The notes under the pieces are model-generated. The model had not been told where the DNA came from, did no database searches, and saw nothing but the letters and a program-made list of their open reading frames with translations. A program made the position numbers and the translations under genes. Below, piece by piece: positions 1 through 9,792 of a DNA stretch of 63,125 nucleotides. Within the stretch, counting starts at the first letter, position 1; each line of letters begins with the position of its first letter. The stretch spans positions 1 to 63,125 of the forward strand of contig CAJXOH010000006.1 of NCBI GenBank assembly GCA_913057895.1, written 5' to 3'. The DNA is from an uncultured Bacteroidota bacterium. GTDB taxonomy: Bacteria > Bacteroidota > Rhodothermia > Balneolales > Balneolaceae.

Positions 1-1071
1 ACCTGCCAGAAAACCTCCAAGCCCTTGCCAAGGCTTTGATTGACCTGTAGGCCAAAATGGGTCTGAAGCAGTCATTTTTCTAGAGACCTCTTCTACTTGA
101 ACCGTTGACTGATTTTGGACTGGTACCTCTTGGTTTTCTTCCGACAAGTATTCTTGTGAGTCACCTGAGGCGTCATCCACATTTGGAACTATACGTCGAA
201 AGGTCATTGCAAATGGATCCATCTCCTGCGTGGAGAGTTCTTCTACCAATGGATCATCAGCAGATATCGTAAAGGTTTCCTCTACAGTTTCGGTAATCGT
301 TCTTTCTTGCCAAGGCCAAAGCACAATTAAAGAGCCAATTAGAAACCCAATCAATGTCATCATGGTGGGATGGTGGGCCCGCTGAAGAAGCCAGCTCAGG
401 AATCGAGCAAATAGCGCAAGTCCAAGTGCCGCTCCTAAACCAAAAGGAATTAACGCTGCCAGTGCATCCATGGTAAAGGGGCCACCTAGATCTCCGATCT
501 TGGATAGGATAAACTCATATTTTTTGAGCACCAACAAGATATATGACCCAGAAATCCCTGGCAGGATCATCGCGCAAATAGCCACGGATCCACTCAAGAA
601 TAGGAACCACATCTCATCAGGTGTGTCTGCCGGAACAGCTGTCACAACAAAGCCCCCAAAAGCTGCACCCCCTACTACAAAAAAGGTATGCCACCACCTA
701 CGTTCATGGCGAGGAATCCCAAGTAAAATGATCGCAATGGAACCAACAATGAGTCCAAAAAAGACTCCGTAGACAAGTTCGGGGTGACTCATCATGTACC
801 GTGGTAATGGGAATACCTTCGTAAAAAAAGCAATCGCCGAAAGGATTCCCGTACCTAGTAATCCAAGAAAGACCCAATCTACGCGACGAAAAGCATCCGC
901 CCAGCGCAATTTGACAAGATCTTGAACAAGAGCAAGATTAAACGACTTTATGGCTGCAAGAAGTGGTACATAGATGCCCGTGATCAGGGCCATAGTACCA
1001 CCACTTACACCCGGTACAATGTCCGCTGCCCCCATTAAAAACCCCTTGAGGGCAAGAACAATTCGTTTCAC
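1..1071 (-). CDS. popT: DUF368/PopT-family undecaprenyl phosphate translocase (3' end beyond window)
   Basis: A polytopic membrane protein, read open to the window edge (at least 357 codons). The hallmark DUF368 motif GAADIVPGVSGGT lies about residues 14-26, and a second PGISGS-type half-repeat lies about residue 170. DUF368 proteins have been shown in other bacteria to return undecaprenyl phosphate across the cytoplasmic membrane for cell-wall synthesis; that function is taken from the family. Between about residues 245 and 335 there is a long acidic, Glu/Ser/Thr-rich loop, and then hydrophobic sequence resumes before the edge. The start is GTG, 9-10 bases after a GGAGGA sequence, one of the few good ribosome-binding sites in the window. 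The stop codon is not in the window. Confidence 0.85.
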   Translation of the reverse strand, partial: MKRIVLALKGFLMGAADIVPGVSGGTMALITGIYVPLLAAIKSFNLALVQDLVKLRWADAFRRVDWVFLGLLGTGILSAIAFFTKVFPLPRYMMSHPELVYGVFFGLIVGSIAIILLGIPRHERRWWHTFFVVGGAAFGGFVVTAVPADTPDEMWFLFLSGSVAICAMILPGISGSYILLVLKKYEFILSKIGDLGGPFTMDALAALIPFGLGAALGLALFARFLSWLLQRAHHPTMMTLIGFLIGSLIVLWPWQERTITETVEETFTISADDPLVEELSTQEMDPFAMTFRRIVPNVDDASGDSQEYLSEENQEVPVQNQSTVQVEEVSRKMTASDPFWPTGQSKPWQGLGGFLAG

Positions 1072-1089
1072 GCGTCGTTAATCCTCCAA

Positions 1090-3579
1090 TCAGTCAGGAT
1101 TAAGAATTAGGTCAATACGCTCTGATAAATCGTTAAGATGCGCACGTGTCATACGATCTCCCGTATTGGATGATGCACGATCTACCTGAGACTTCAATGT
1201 CGTTAACTGCTCACGAACCAAAGGACGGATATCAGATTGACTCACATCAATTGGTGTATACCCAAAGAAAGCTCGGAAAGCAGCTGGAATTGAGGGTACT
1301 TCTTCAGTCATTAGTTCTTCCATATGCTCAACAAATGCACGTTGTAGTGCTCTTCGATGCACATCGACTGCACGACCACGGCTGAGTTCACTAAAGACTC
1401 CACCACGTACCTCATCCATTAACTCCATAGCTGTGTAAGTTCCCTCAGAACGTCGCTCATAGTCTATTAAGCGGGCTAAACGCTGTGGATCCATGACTTG
1501 AGTGAGTACACTCGCCTGACGCGCACGAAACGCTTCTACCACAGAAGCTTGATTAAATAGTGCAAAGAGTTCTTCATTGAGTGCCCATGTTGGCGTGCTA
1601 AATGCATGTTCGTTTAGGAAATCAACTGCACGTTCCTGAATCTCTCTTTCCACTGGCTCATAGACGACACCCTCTTGGCCTTTGACTTTATCATTTTCGT
1701 ACACACCTCCCACGTTGGCCAATACATGCCCCATGTAACGTCCCCATTGAGTAATGATTTGACCATAAAGCTCTTCAAGGTCCTCGTAGGTATCACGCTC
1801 ATCGGTTGTCCAATCGTTGAGATTCTCAATGATGACCTCAAGGTTTTTGAGTCCTAATTCTGAGGCATACATAGCATCATTCCCCAAGTCCTCATTTTGA
1901 GAGCGTGGGTCAATTTTTGAGCCTGTTTGACGGCCATAGAAGAAACGTGGGTCATCCGCTCTTTCCTCAACCCATCCGTCGAGTATTTCCTTTTGCTCCT
2001 CAAGTGACATATCACCAAACCATGTGTAGCCCCATTTCACAGACCACTCATCATATTCACCAATTTGTGGATGGAATTGAGTCACACCGTCGCCCGGCTG
2101 TGCGATGTAGTTGAACCGTGCATAATCCATAAGCGTTGGCGCTGTTCCATGAGTGCTCGTAAAAGAAGGTGAGCGCAAGGAATCCACAGGATAAGCGTAA
2201 CTAGAGCCGTAATTGTGAGGTAACCCAATTGTATGACCCACTTCATGAGCAGATACAAAACGAATTAACTCGCCCATGACAGCATCGTCAAACTCAGCGC
2301 CACGAGCCTCAGGGTTGGCGGCTGCAGTTTGTACAAAATACCAGTTGCGAAGAAGGTTCATCACATTATGGTACCATCCGATATCGCTTTCGAGAATTTG
2401 TCCCGAGCGCGGGTCATGTACATGGGGACCATACGCATTTTGTACAGGTGATGCGAAATAGCGAATCACACTATAGCGAACGTCTTCAGGGCTAAATTCT
2501 GGATCTTCCTCTGGTGATGGAGGATCCTTTGCCATAATTGCGTTCTTAAATCCAGCCGCTTCAAAGGCTTTTTGCCAATCATCCACCCCTTGCTTTAGGT
2601 AGGGACGCCATTTCTCAGGGGTCGCAGGGTCGATGTAGTAGACAATAGGCTCAACCGGTTCGACAAGCTCACCACGCATATACGCTTCTGGATCTTTTGG
2701 AACCAATTTCCATCGCGTGATATAACTTACTTCCTCAGCTTTTTGATTGTCGAGACCATAATCAGTCATTGACACAGAGAAATACCCAACACGTGCATCT
2801 GTTTTACGAGACTGATAGGGTTCCTCTGGAAGTAAAACCATACTGTGATTCACTTCTAACGTGATGCTTCCGATGTCACTATTTGACGGAGGATTTCCGG
2901 CATCATAGGTCATTACATGACGAGCTTCAACGTTTTCTGGGTAACTACGAATGCTCTCAATATAGCTACGATCACTGTCAAGGCGACGAACCTGATAGGC
3001 TCTACGACGACCTTCTTGCAGGCCAATCGCTGGAACATCTGTTGCAAATAATGGGGTCGCATTGATTACCACTCCAGAGCTGTCTCTACCGAGCGATTCA
3101 ATATCAAAACTCAGAATAATAGGCTCTAGGTGAGAGTTTTGAACCGCCTTGAAAATCGGCTGATCTTCACTTGCTGTGTTCTCGTAGGACTTGCGTCTTA
3201 AAAACACTTTATCACCTTTCTTCTCCCAAACGACAACCTGAGTGTTATTCTTTTCTCCTCCATACCCTATACTCGATGCAGTTCGAGCGATTCGAGAAAC
3301 AAGAAGCATGTCTCTTCCCAGCATCTCTTCTGGAATCTCATAATAATATTCATCATCCTTGGTGTGAACGTGGAATAGACCTTCATCGGTCTCCATGTCA
3401 TCGGTAATCACTTTGTCGTACGCCTTCATCCCACCCTTATCGGCAGAACGTGAGGAAGGAGCAGTCATAGATGTATTTTCTGTTTTATCAACAGAGATGT
3501 TAAACATCGAACATCCTTGAGCTACAAAGAGTAGTGCCACTCCCCAAATAAGTGAGGAACGGGTCATATGTCGTTTCAT
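1090..3579 (-). CDS. Lipoprotein zinc metalloprotease (met-zincin, DUF5117/DUF5118/DUF4953-type)
   Basis: An 829-residue predicted envelope protease. The zinc motif HEVGHTIGLPH (HExxHxxGxxH) is at residues 445-455 and a Met-turn-like segment follows near TLMDYARFNY. The N-terminus has a signal peptide ending in AQGC at residue 23, so it is probably lipid-anchored, although the lipobox is weak. The N-terminal 300 residues match the layout of the DUF5117/5118 regions seen in these large Bacteroidota and Proteobacteria zincins. Substrate is unknown. It is separated from glyQS upstream by 173 bp that contain a candidate promoter and repeats. Its start lies 18 bp from the stop-side flank of no other gene; the popT-like gene follows 18 bp downstream, so the two may be cotranscribed. 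Confidence 0.85.
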   Translation of the reverse strand: MKRHMTRSSLIWGVALLFVAQGCSMFNISVDKTENTSMTAPSSRSADKGGMKAYDKVITDDMETDEGLFHVHTKDDEYYYEIPEEMLGRDMLLVSRIARTASSIGYGGEKNNTQVVVWEKKGDKVFLRRKSYENTASEDQPIFKAVQNSHLEPIILSFDIESLGRDSSGVVINATPLFATDVPAIGLQEGRRRAYQVRRLDSDRSYIESIRSYPENVEARHVMTYDAGNPPSNSDIGSITLEVNHSMVLLPEEPYQSRKTDARVGYFSVSMTDYGLDNQKAEEVSYITRWKLVPKDPEAYMRGELVEPVEPIVYYIDPATPEKWRPYLKQGVDDWQKAFEAAGFKNAIMAKDPPSPEEDPEFSPEDVRYSVIRYFASPVQNAYGPHVHDPRSGQILESDIGWYHNVMNLLRNWYFVQTAAANPEARGAEFDDAVMGELIRFVSAHEVGHTIGLPHNYGSSYAYPVDSLRSPSFTSTHGTAPTLMDYARFNYIAQPGDGVTQFHPQIGEYDEWSVKWGYTWFGDMSLEEQKEILDGWVEERADDPRFFYGRQTGSKIDPRSQNEDLGNDAMYASELGLKNLEVIIENLNDWTTDERDTYEDLEELYGQIITQWGRYMGHVLANVGGVYENDKVKGQEGVVYEPVEREIQERAVDFLNEHAFSTPTWALNEELFALFNQASVVEAFRARQASVLTQVMDPQRLARLIDYERRSEGTYTAMELMDEVRGGVFSELSRGRAVDVHRRALQRAFVEHMEELMTEEVPSIPAAFRAFFGYTPIDVSQSDIRPLVREQLTTLKSQVDRASSNTGDRMTRAHLNDLSERIDLILNPD

Positions 3580-3600
3580 AATGAGAGAGGTTAAGCTATT

Positions 3601-3630
3601 GTAAACTAGTTAGTGTGGAAATCTACGCAA
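3601..3630 (-). promoter_or_regulatory. Candidate promoter of the met-zincin gene
   Basis: On the minus strand, TTG (3628-3630) is followed after 19 bases by TAGTTTAC (3601-3608). This fits the Bacteroidota primary-sigma pattern TTG-N17..23-TAnnTTTG at four of the six fixed -7 positions. The start codon is 22 bases further on. One arm of the inverted repeat at 3614-3622 sits inside the spacer. Confidence 0.4.
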
Positions 3631-3677
3631 TGTGGTCACATTTCCAAACATTCTAAATGGGTAGAGTCATTTCCACA
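3614..3677. repeat. Inverted repeat TGTGGAAAT / ATTTCCACA, possible operator
   Basis: A perfect 9-bp inverted repeat: TGTGGAAAT at 3614-3622 and ATTTCCACA at 3669-3677. A third partial copy, ATTTCCA, is at 3640-3646. On the minus strand the two upstream copies are direct repeats 29 bp apart, close to three helical turns. The arm inside the candidate promoter spacer suggests a repressor or activator site, which is an inference. Confidence 0.35.
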
Positions 3678-3752
3678 ATGGTATCGGCATAGTATTATCG
3701 AGGTTATAGTACATGGACACATGACCATATACTAATGCCACATCGTTTAGTG

Positions 3753-5219
3753 TTACGATGATTCAGGCTTCCAGGTTTCCATCTTCTGTCGCAATGTAGC
3801 CGAAAGCTGATCGATAGACACTCGTGTTTGTTGCATCGAGTCACGATCACGTATGGTCACAGTCTGATCCTCAAGGCCATCAAAATCGACTGTCACGCAA
3901 TATGGAGTCCCTATCTCATCCAATCTTCGATAGCGCTTACCAATGGATCCACTTACATCATTCAAGACGGAAAAATGCTCGCTAAGTTCTGTTTCTAATT
4001 TGGCTGCTACCTCTTGTAATTCTGGCTTCTTGACGAGCGGGAAAATACCTACTTGAATAGGAGCTAACGCAGGGTGCATTTTCAGTACAGTTCGAACCTC
4101 TCCCTCAACTTCTTCCTCACGGTATGCATCACACAAAACCATCAACATACAGCGATCCAGACCAATCGATGTTTCGATAACATAAGGGATAAACTTAGAC
4201 TGTGTAGTTGGATCAAAAACTTCCATTTTCTTGCCAGAAAACTCCTGGTGACGAGTCATATCAAAATCGGTCCGATTATGAACTCCCTCAACCTCTTGCC
4301 AGCCAATTGGAAAATGATAATGGATATCGGCTGCTGCACGCGCGTAATGTGCCAATTTATCGTCAGGATGAGGGGCAATGCGTAAATGCTCTTGACGGAT
4401 TCCAAGACCAATATGCCATGCCATACGCTTTTCAAGCCACTCGTTATATGCATCTTCATCCGTTCCAGGAGCCACAAAGTATTGCATTTCCATTTGCTCA
4501 AACTCTCGCATCCTAAAGACAAACTGCCTTGCCACAACTTCGTTACGAAATGCTTTTCCAATTTGGGCAATTCCGAAGGGGATGGAGACACGGCTGGTAT
4601 CCATCACATTTTTCATATTGACAAAAATCCCTTGGGCGGTCTCAGGTCGTAGATAAATCCCATCATTATCTCCTGCAGCGGCTACTGCACCAAACTGGGT
4701 TTTAAACATCAAATTAAATTGACGTACAGGTGTCCAATCAAACGCCCCTGAATCGGGTGACTTTATCTCATATTCATGGATAATGGCTTCCAAGTCTTCA
4801 CATAACCCTTCGCGAGAACCCGCTGTATCTAACGCCTCTTGGACTGTTGCTGCTTTGTCTGACTTGCCATCTTTTTCCAGTTTTGCAATCAACCCCTCAA
4901 TCAGGTGGTCCGCCCGATACCGTTTTTTAGATTGTTTATCGTCAATCATGGGGTCATTAAATCCGTCGACGTGACCACTGGCTTCCCAAACTTTGGGGTG
5001 CATAAAAATGGATGCATCGAGTCCTACAATGTTAGGATGTTTCCGCGTCATGGATTTCCACCATTGGTCACGGATGTTTCGACGCAATTCAACGCCCATC
5101 GGTCCATAGTCATAGACGGCTCCAAGGCCACCATAAATCTCAGAGGAAGGGTAAATAAACCCTCTTGACTTGCTTAATGAAACGATTTTATCGAGTTGTT
5201 GAAGGTGTTCGATCGACAT
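3753..5219 (-). CDS. glyQS: Glycyl-tRNA synthetase, homodimeric class II type
   Basis: Charges tRNA-Gly with glycine in the cytoplasm. The 488-residue length and the opening segment with SRGFIYPSSEIYGGLGAVYDYGPMG identify the single-chain (alpha2) form found in Bacteroidota, Gram-positives, archaea and eukaryotes, not the two-subunit alpha2beta2 form. Class II motif 2 is seen in FRNEVVARQFVFRMREFEQMEM and motif 3 in IETSIGLDRC. The C-terminal anticodon-binding domain begins near LAPIQVGIFPLVKK. It is divergent from asd with 53 bp between the starts, so the two probably have back-to-back promoters. No convincing Shine-Dalgarno sequence is visible. Confidence 0.96.
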   Translation of the reverse strand: MSIEHLQQLDKIVSLSKSRGFIYPSSEIYGGLGAVYDYGPMGVELRRNIRDQWWKSMTRKHPNIVGLDASIFMHPKVWEASGHVDGFNDPMIDDKQSKKRYRADHLIEGLIAKLEKDGKSDKAATVQEALDTAGSREGLCEDLEAIIHEYEIKSPDSGAFDWTPVRQFNLMFKTQFGAVAAAGDNDGIYLRPETAQGIFVNMKNVMDTSRVSIPFGIAQIGKAFRNEVVARQFVFRMREFEQMEMQYFVAPGTDEDAYNEWLEKRMAWHIGLGIRQEHLRIAPHPDDKLAHYARAAADIHYHFPIGWQEVEGVHNRTDFDMTRHQEFSGKKMEVFDPTTQSKFIPYVIETSIGLDRCMLMVLCDAYREEEVEGEVRTVLKMHPALAPIQVGIFPLVKKPELQEVAAKLETELSEHFSVLNDVSGSIGKRYRRLDEIGTPYCVTVDFDGLEDQTVTIRDRDSMQQTRVSIDQLSATLRQKMETWKPESS

Positions 5220-5272
5220 AAAAAAGCCTTATACTCAACTGATTATGATTAACACAGTAGAAGATAGGCAAA

Positions 5273-6289
5273 ATGAAACCTTCTAAAGTAGGAGTCTTGG
5301 GAGCTACAGGCGCCGTTGGGCAAATGTTTTGTCGTATGCTTGAACATCACCCATGGTATGATGTAACCATTGTGGGAGCATCAGATGCATCTGCAGGGAA
5401 GCGTTATGAGGAGGCAGTGACCTGGAGAATGGACACACTCATGCCAGCCAGTATTGCTGAATTGACCGTTCAATCATGTGTTCCAGAGGCTTTTGAAGGG
5501 GTAGATCTTGTTTTTTCGGGATTGGATTCTTCTGTTGCAGCCGATACCGAGCGAGCCTTTGCCGAGGCTGGTTTTACCGTCGTTTCCAATGCAAGTGCGT
5601 TTCGTATGCATCCCGAGGTCCCTTTGATCGTGCCCGAGGTCAATGGTGGAGAGTTGTTAACCATCTCACAACCATGGGCTGGAAGGTTGGTGACCAATCC
5701 AAACTGTGTGGTGATTCCGCTTGTGATGGTCTTGAAACCTATTTTGGATGAGTTTGCACTATCATCCGTTCATGTGACTTCGATGCAAGCCCTATCTGGT
5801 GCTGGGTACCCTGGAGTATCGGCAATGGATAGTACAGGTAATATCCTTCCACACATCGAAGGAGAGGAGCCCAAAATTGAAGCAGAGCCAAGCAAAATCT
5901 TGGGACAGGATTTGGCCATCCGATCTACAGCTGTAAGGGTTCCTGTCCGCAATGGTCATTTGCTAAGTATAAGTCTAGGCTTTGATGGGGAAACACCTTC
6001 ACCTGATGTGATATCTTCATTGTTAAGCTCCTTTGAACTCCCTTCTTGGATGGAAGGGTGCCCAAGTGCAAGTTCCCCAGTTCTGAAGGTGCACAATGAT
6101 CCAATGCAGCCACAACCTCGATTGGTAGAAGATGAAGCAGAGGGAATGAGGGTGCATGTAGGAAAAATTCGTGGGGAAGGGCCCTTGGGAATTTCGCTCA
6201 TGGCTTTGGGGCATAATACCATTCGGGGCGCTGCTGGTTGTGCGATACTCAATGCAGAAATTCTGACGCTGCATGCAAATAATTTGTAA
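5273..6289 (+). CDS. asd: Aspartate-semialdehyde dehydrogenase, archaeal/fungal-type
   Basis: Reduces aspartyl phosphate to aspartate semialdehyde for lysine/diaminopimelate, threonine and methionine synthesis. 338 residues. It has an N-terminal NADP-binding GATGAVGQ (residues 9-16), the catalytic cysteine in TNPNC (Cys145), and the active-site histidine in VRNGH (His229). The SNASAFRMHPEVPLIVPEVN-like segment resembles the archaeal/fungal branch of the family rather than the Escherichia coli-type enzyme. It stands alone: glyQS is divergent upstream, and the next gene starts about 32 bp downstream but is unrelated. Confidence 0.93.
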   Translation: MKPSKVGVLGATGAVGQMFCRMLEHHPWYDVTIVGASDASAGKRYEEAVTWRMDTLMPASIAELTVQSCVPEAFEGVDLVFSGLDSSVAADTERAFAEAGFTVVSNASAFRMHPEVPLIVPEVNGGELLTISQPWAGRLVTNPNCVVIPLVMVLKPILDEFALSSVHVTSMQALSGAGYPGVSAMDSTGNILPHIEGEEPKIEAEPSKILGQDLAIRSTAVRVPVRNGHLLSISLGFDGETPSPDVISSLLSSFELPSWMEGCPSASSPVLKVHNDPMQPQPRLVEDEAEGMRVHVGKIRGEGPLGISLMALGHNTIRGAAGCAILNAEILTLHANNL

Positions 6290-6321
6290 GGAATGGGTGC
6301 GTCGTCGTTCTGTAATGAACG

Positions 6322-8424
6322 ATGGTACACAACGATCAAAACATCCAGGTTCGTCGAACCTGGTACTTCCTTCATGCAGTAGTCTGGGTGGGTAGCCCAG
6401 GCTGCTGGTTTCTTTTTTGCCGACATCTATCGACAAGGCTTAGCATTGCGCTTTGGTGTGGATTATTGTCATGGAGTCTAGGCCTTGATTTCGCAATAGG
6501 GCAAACAACGACTCTTGACGAGAAGAATTGGTCCCACACATTTGACAATGGAGACTGGCCCAACGAGGATGTGTGGCTTGGTGATCTTACCCATTTTAAC
6601 ATTGTACAAGCAACCCTTCCCAGCGCTCGAGGCCCATCTGCCTTACAACTCAATGCTGATGAAGCAGGGCAGTCGGTTCTATTTCGTCGTCAAAAAAGTG
6701 CGTTTGGGACATGGAGTCTTCTTCTTGAGCAAACATTTGTAAGCTCCTCCGTAAATCGACACCATATTATGCTATTCGTGGATGATTCGGTCTCTAGAGA
6801 TAGGCTTAATGGGTATGGAATTACCACCGGTGGTCCTGCAGCCGATCGGACATTCACGTTGTTTCGAATGGATGGCGGTGAAATCTTTCCCCTTTTAAGC
6901 CATCCTCTAGAGGTTCGAGAAGGAGTATATCGAGTGACTGTGACTCGAGATGAAACCTTTCAATGGTCACTTAAGATTGACGATTTATCCTCTGCACGCA
7001 CACCTGGATTTGGCTCTGGAACCGTGGTAGAGGCGGTTGACTCTATCCATACCCAGGCTCGGTTTTTTGGGATACGATTTCGATATACATCGACCAGGAA
7101 AGATGCGACTACACTTGATGACATGACGTTTGTCCATGGCAAGGTGCCACCCTCGGTAGAAATAGACTCTGAGGCTCCATTTATTGAGGGGCTCTTTTAT
7201 GGAGTTACCATGCCTGATACGCTTTTTATTGTCGTGTCAGAAGATTTGGATCAGCAAGTGATCCTTGTAAGAAGCCCTCAATCTAGCGCTTCGGCATCAT
7301 ACCTCAGCGACCAGCTGTGGTCAGTTCCCATCGCGAAGATGTCAAACTGGAACCCATTAAGTGACCCTTTGAGCGTTGAGCGGTTACAAGATTGGACAGG
7401 AAATCGAGCACTGGATGTCGAGGCACCACCACCTGCTAGATTTCCAACGTCAGCAGAGATTGTTATGACAGAAGCAATGCTCAGACCTATAGACGATGAT
7501 TACGATGGAAGACCCAATCAATCACAGTATCTCGAAATATGGAATTCGACTGATGAATGGCTGTGGGTTCCCTCCCTCGAGTACCATTTAGGATGGAAGG
7601 AGGACGGGGGTGCCTCATGGAAAGAGACGTATTGCATTTCATGTCTCAGGGCCGACGACTTTACAGCCCACATCCTTCCACCCTATTCTTTTGGGATGGT
7701 GTTTCCTGAACCGAATGACTCTTTTTTAGACATGTCTTCGACACGTATTGTCAATTCACATCCTGAATTGCCTTTATCGATCCCATTTTGGCGAGTGGAT
7801 GGGAAGACTATGGGCTTTCGCACTACAGAAAACCATGTTGTACTGGCTGTTCGTTATGGAGATCGACTGCCACAAGTGATGGATTCAGTTCGACTCTCAG
7901 ACGTGAGTCACCACCCACTACTTCCCTCCACGAGAGGTATCGCATTAGAACGCCTGGCAACTAGGCCTGCATCAACACAAGAAAATCAACGCGCTATAAT
8001 CTATCTGGATGGATGGAATCCTGGTCACTGGGTATCAAGTGGCCATCCTAGTGGTGGGACTCCTGGCCAGAGGAATCATACCACCATTCATCAAGAGGAT
8101 CCCCTGAAAGATGAATGGGTCCAGCTATCACCTGACCCATTTACTCCAAATCAAGATGGTGTGGATGATATTTTACGCATTCAATATCAACTCAAAGCCC
8201 CAGATTATCTCATAGATACATCAATATTTACGATCCAAGGGGTTCCAATCAACTATCTTTCTAGAGGCCAACTAGCTGGTTCTCACGGTGTCCTCTACTG
8301 GAAAGGGTGGACGAACGATGGTGTCCTCGTACCTGCTGGATTATACCTTGTACACGTACGAGCTTATGGTAGCACTCGAGCTAAGCCCGTGTCAATTACG
8401 ATACCTGTGGGTGTGAGTCGTTAG
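6322..8424 (+). CDS. Secreted protein with lamin-tail-like and C-terminal FlgD/Ig-like sorting-type domain
   Basis: About 700 residues, exported. The signal peptide core (LSIALWCGLLSWSLGL) lies at residues 40-55, so the true start is probably downstream of the first ATG (for example the GTG about 22 codons in); the exact start is not settled. The first 250 residues look like a beta-sandwich (concanavalin-like) domain. Residues about 370-500 resemble a lamin-tail domain (EIVMTEAM, then YLEIWNSTDEW). The C-terminus begins PFTPNQDGVDDILRIQY and ends with a GLYLVHVRAYG-type strand, a pattern seen in Bacteroidota cell-surface proteins and type IX secretion cargo. Function is unknown; surface attachment is an inference. 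Its 3' end overlaps the convergent decarboxylase gene by 29 bp. Confidence 0.7.
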   Translation: MVHNDQNIQVRRTWYFLHAVVWVGSPGCWFLFCRHLSTRLSIALWCGLLSWSLGLDFAIGQTTTLDEKNWSHTFDNGDWPNEDVWLGDLTHFNIVQATLPSARGPSALQLNADEAGQSVLFRRQKSAFGTWSLLLEQTFVSSSVNRHHIMLFVDDSVSRDRLNGYGITTGGPAADRTFTLFRMDGGEIFPLLSHPLEVREGVYRVTVTRDETFQWSLKIDDLSSARTPGFGSGTVVEAVDSIHTQARFFGIRFRYTSTRKDATTLDDMTFVHGKVPPSVEIDSEAPFIEGLFYGVTMPDTLFIVVSEDLDQQVILVRSPQSSASASYLSDQLWSVPIAKMSNWNPLSDPLSVERLQDWTGNRALDVEAPPPARFPTSAEIVMTEAMLRPIDDDYDGRPNQSQYLEIWNSTDEWLWVPSLEYHLGWKEDGGASWKETYCISCLRADDFTAHILPPYSFGMVFPEPNDSFLDMSSTRIVNSHPELPLSIPFWRVDGKTMGFRTTENHVVLAVRYGDRLPQVMDSVRLSDVSHHPLLPSTRGIALERLATRPASTQENQRAIIYLDGWNPGHWVSSGHPSGGTPGQRNHTTIHQEDPLKDEWVQLSPDPFTPNQDGVDDILRIQYQLKAPDYLIDTSIFTIQGVPINYLSRGQLAGSHGVLYWKGWTNDGVLVPAGLYLVHVRAYGSTRAKPVSITIPVGVSR

Positions 8425-9766
8425 CAAATATCTTGCCTATAATATTTGCATGTTGAGGCTTTATGAATACGCTTCGCATAATTTCTACTTGGTCTGAGTC
8501 CACCACAAAATCTGGGTGTCTTCTGCCAAAATACTCTCCACTGACTTTGAGCATCGATACAAATAGAGGGTTCTCAGGATCGTCCATTTTGTTTTGGAAC
8601 CATGCTCGATTCGCTGCACTACATGCTGACGTGGTCTTCTCCTCTGGCACAACCATCCATGTCACTATGTCTAAATCAGGGTCCATGTACAAACGATATC
8701 GATCTTCCTGAGCGGCAATCTCCTCACAAAAATCGAGTGCATATTGACGGCTACATTTGAGATAATCCCCAATCCCTTTTTCTCTTTGTAAGGGTAAAAG
8801 TTGAATAGTCGCCCAGAACGCAGCACTTACTTGACCTGGACGAGAACATTCCAGAGTAATCTCTCCAAGATGCAAGTCCGAAGGCATGAAATAGGTGTAA
8901 GGTGAGTCATGATCATAAACTCTTGAAACACTTGGATCCTTGAACAAGATGCTACCACAACCGTAGGGTTGGAGTCCATGTTTGTGAGGATCAATCACAA
9001 TACTATCACTCTCAGCAACCGCTAACCATGGTTCTCGTCGAATTCCTAAATCTCCTGAAATAAGACCGAAAAAACCTCCATATGCTGCATCAACATGAAT
9101 ACGAACACCATACTCGCGAGCGATGGGGAGAATTTTGTCGAGCGGTTCAACCTTTCCGTGACCTGTCGATCCCATCGACACAACCAATGTTCCAATCTTA
9201 TCCGCATGGGCACGAAATTCGTCAAGATCTAGATATCCATCTTCTGCTAATCCTAGCTCTATGAACTCAAGGCCCAAGAGTTTACTCATTCTAGGATGTG
9301 TGTAGTGTGAATTTTTACTAGCAGCGATGGCTTTTCCTGGGTGAAGCTCACGCCCGACCCAGAGCGCCTCCAAATTCGCTATGGTTCCGCCAGAAGTTAG
9401 ATGCCCTAAATAGGTGGATCCGTAGCCAACCATGTTGGCCATGTCCTTCATGATTTCTCTCTCCATATTGGAGGTTGGCAAACCACATTCATCAGAGTGA
9501 TTATTGGGGTTTACGGTCATTGCAAGAGCATAGGATGCCCATGCAATGGGATGTGGTGGTTTTATCATCTGCCCTATGTATCGTGAGTGATGCATAGGAA
9601 AATTCATCTTGAGACGCTCGACCAGCTGACCCATGACCTCATCCATGTGATCGATATCCACAGGAAGTGGAGTCGGATCTGGGCCAAATTTGCCTCTCCA
9701 CCCATCTAATTCTTTAAGATGTTTTTCTAGAAGAGGTAAAAATTGGGAATACTCATATAGCTCCAT
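8396..9766 (-). CDS. PLP-dependent amino-acid decarboxylase, group II
   Basis: 456 residues of the pyridoxal-phosphate group II decarboxylase family (glutamate, tyrosine/DOPA and aspartate decarboxylases). The PLP-binding lysine is in DPHKHGLQPYGCG (Lys262). The cofactor-binding aspartate is in HVDAAYGG, and TSGGTIANLEAL marks the phosphate-binding region. Pairwise features do not decide the substrate; tyrosine/aromatic or aspartate decarboxylation are both possible. It is cytoplasmic. The DUF3078 gene lies 26 bp upstream on the same strand, so it may be the second gene of a two-gene unit. The 3' end overlaps the convergent lamin-tail gene. Confidence 0.88.
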   Translation of the reverse strand: MELYEYSQFLPLLEKHLKELDGWRGKFGPDPTPLPVDIDHMDEVMGQLVERLKMNFPMHHSRYIGQMIKPPHPIAWASYALAMTVNPNNHSDECGLPTSNMEREIMKDMANMVGYGSTYLGHLTSGGTIANLEALWVGRELHPGKAIAASKNSHYTHPRMSKLLGLEFIELGLAEDGYLDLDEFRAHADKIGTLVVSMGSTGHGKVEPLDKILPIAREYGVRIHVDAAYGGFFGLISGDLGIRREPWLAVAESDSIVIDPHKHGLQPYGCGSILFKDPSVSRVYDHDSPYTYFMPSDLHLGEITLECSRPGQVSAAFWATIQLLPLQREKGIGDYLKCSRQYALDFCEEIAAQEDRYRLYMDPDLDIVTWMVVPEEKTTSACSAANRAWFQNKMDDPENPLFVSMLKVSGEYFGRRHPDFVVDSDQVEIMRSVFIKPQHANIIGKIFANDSHPQVS

Positions 9767-9792
9767 GTCATCTCCTATTACCCTTTTGGGTT

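Noticed and set aside
470..772. Plus-strand 100-codon reading frame
   Set aside because: It lies antisense inside the popT-like gene, whose protein motifs are clear on the minus strand.
5956..6436. Minus-strand frames of 137 and 156 codons over the asd end
   Set aside because: They are antisense to asd and the next gene, and show no recognisable protein features.
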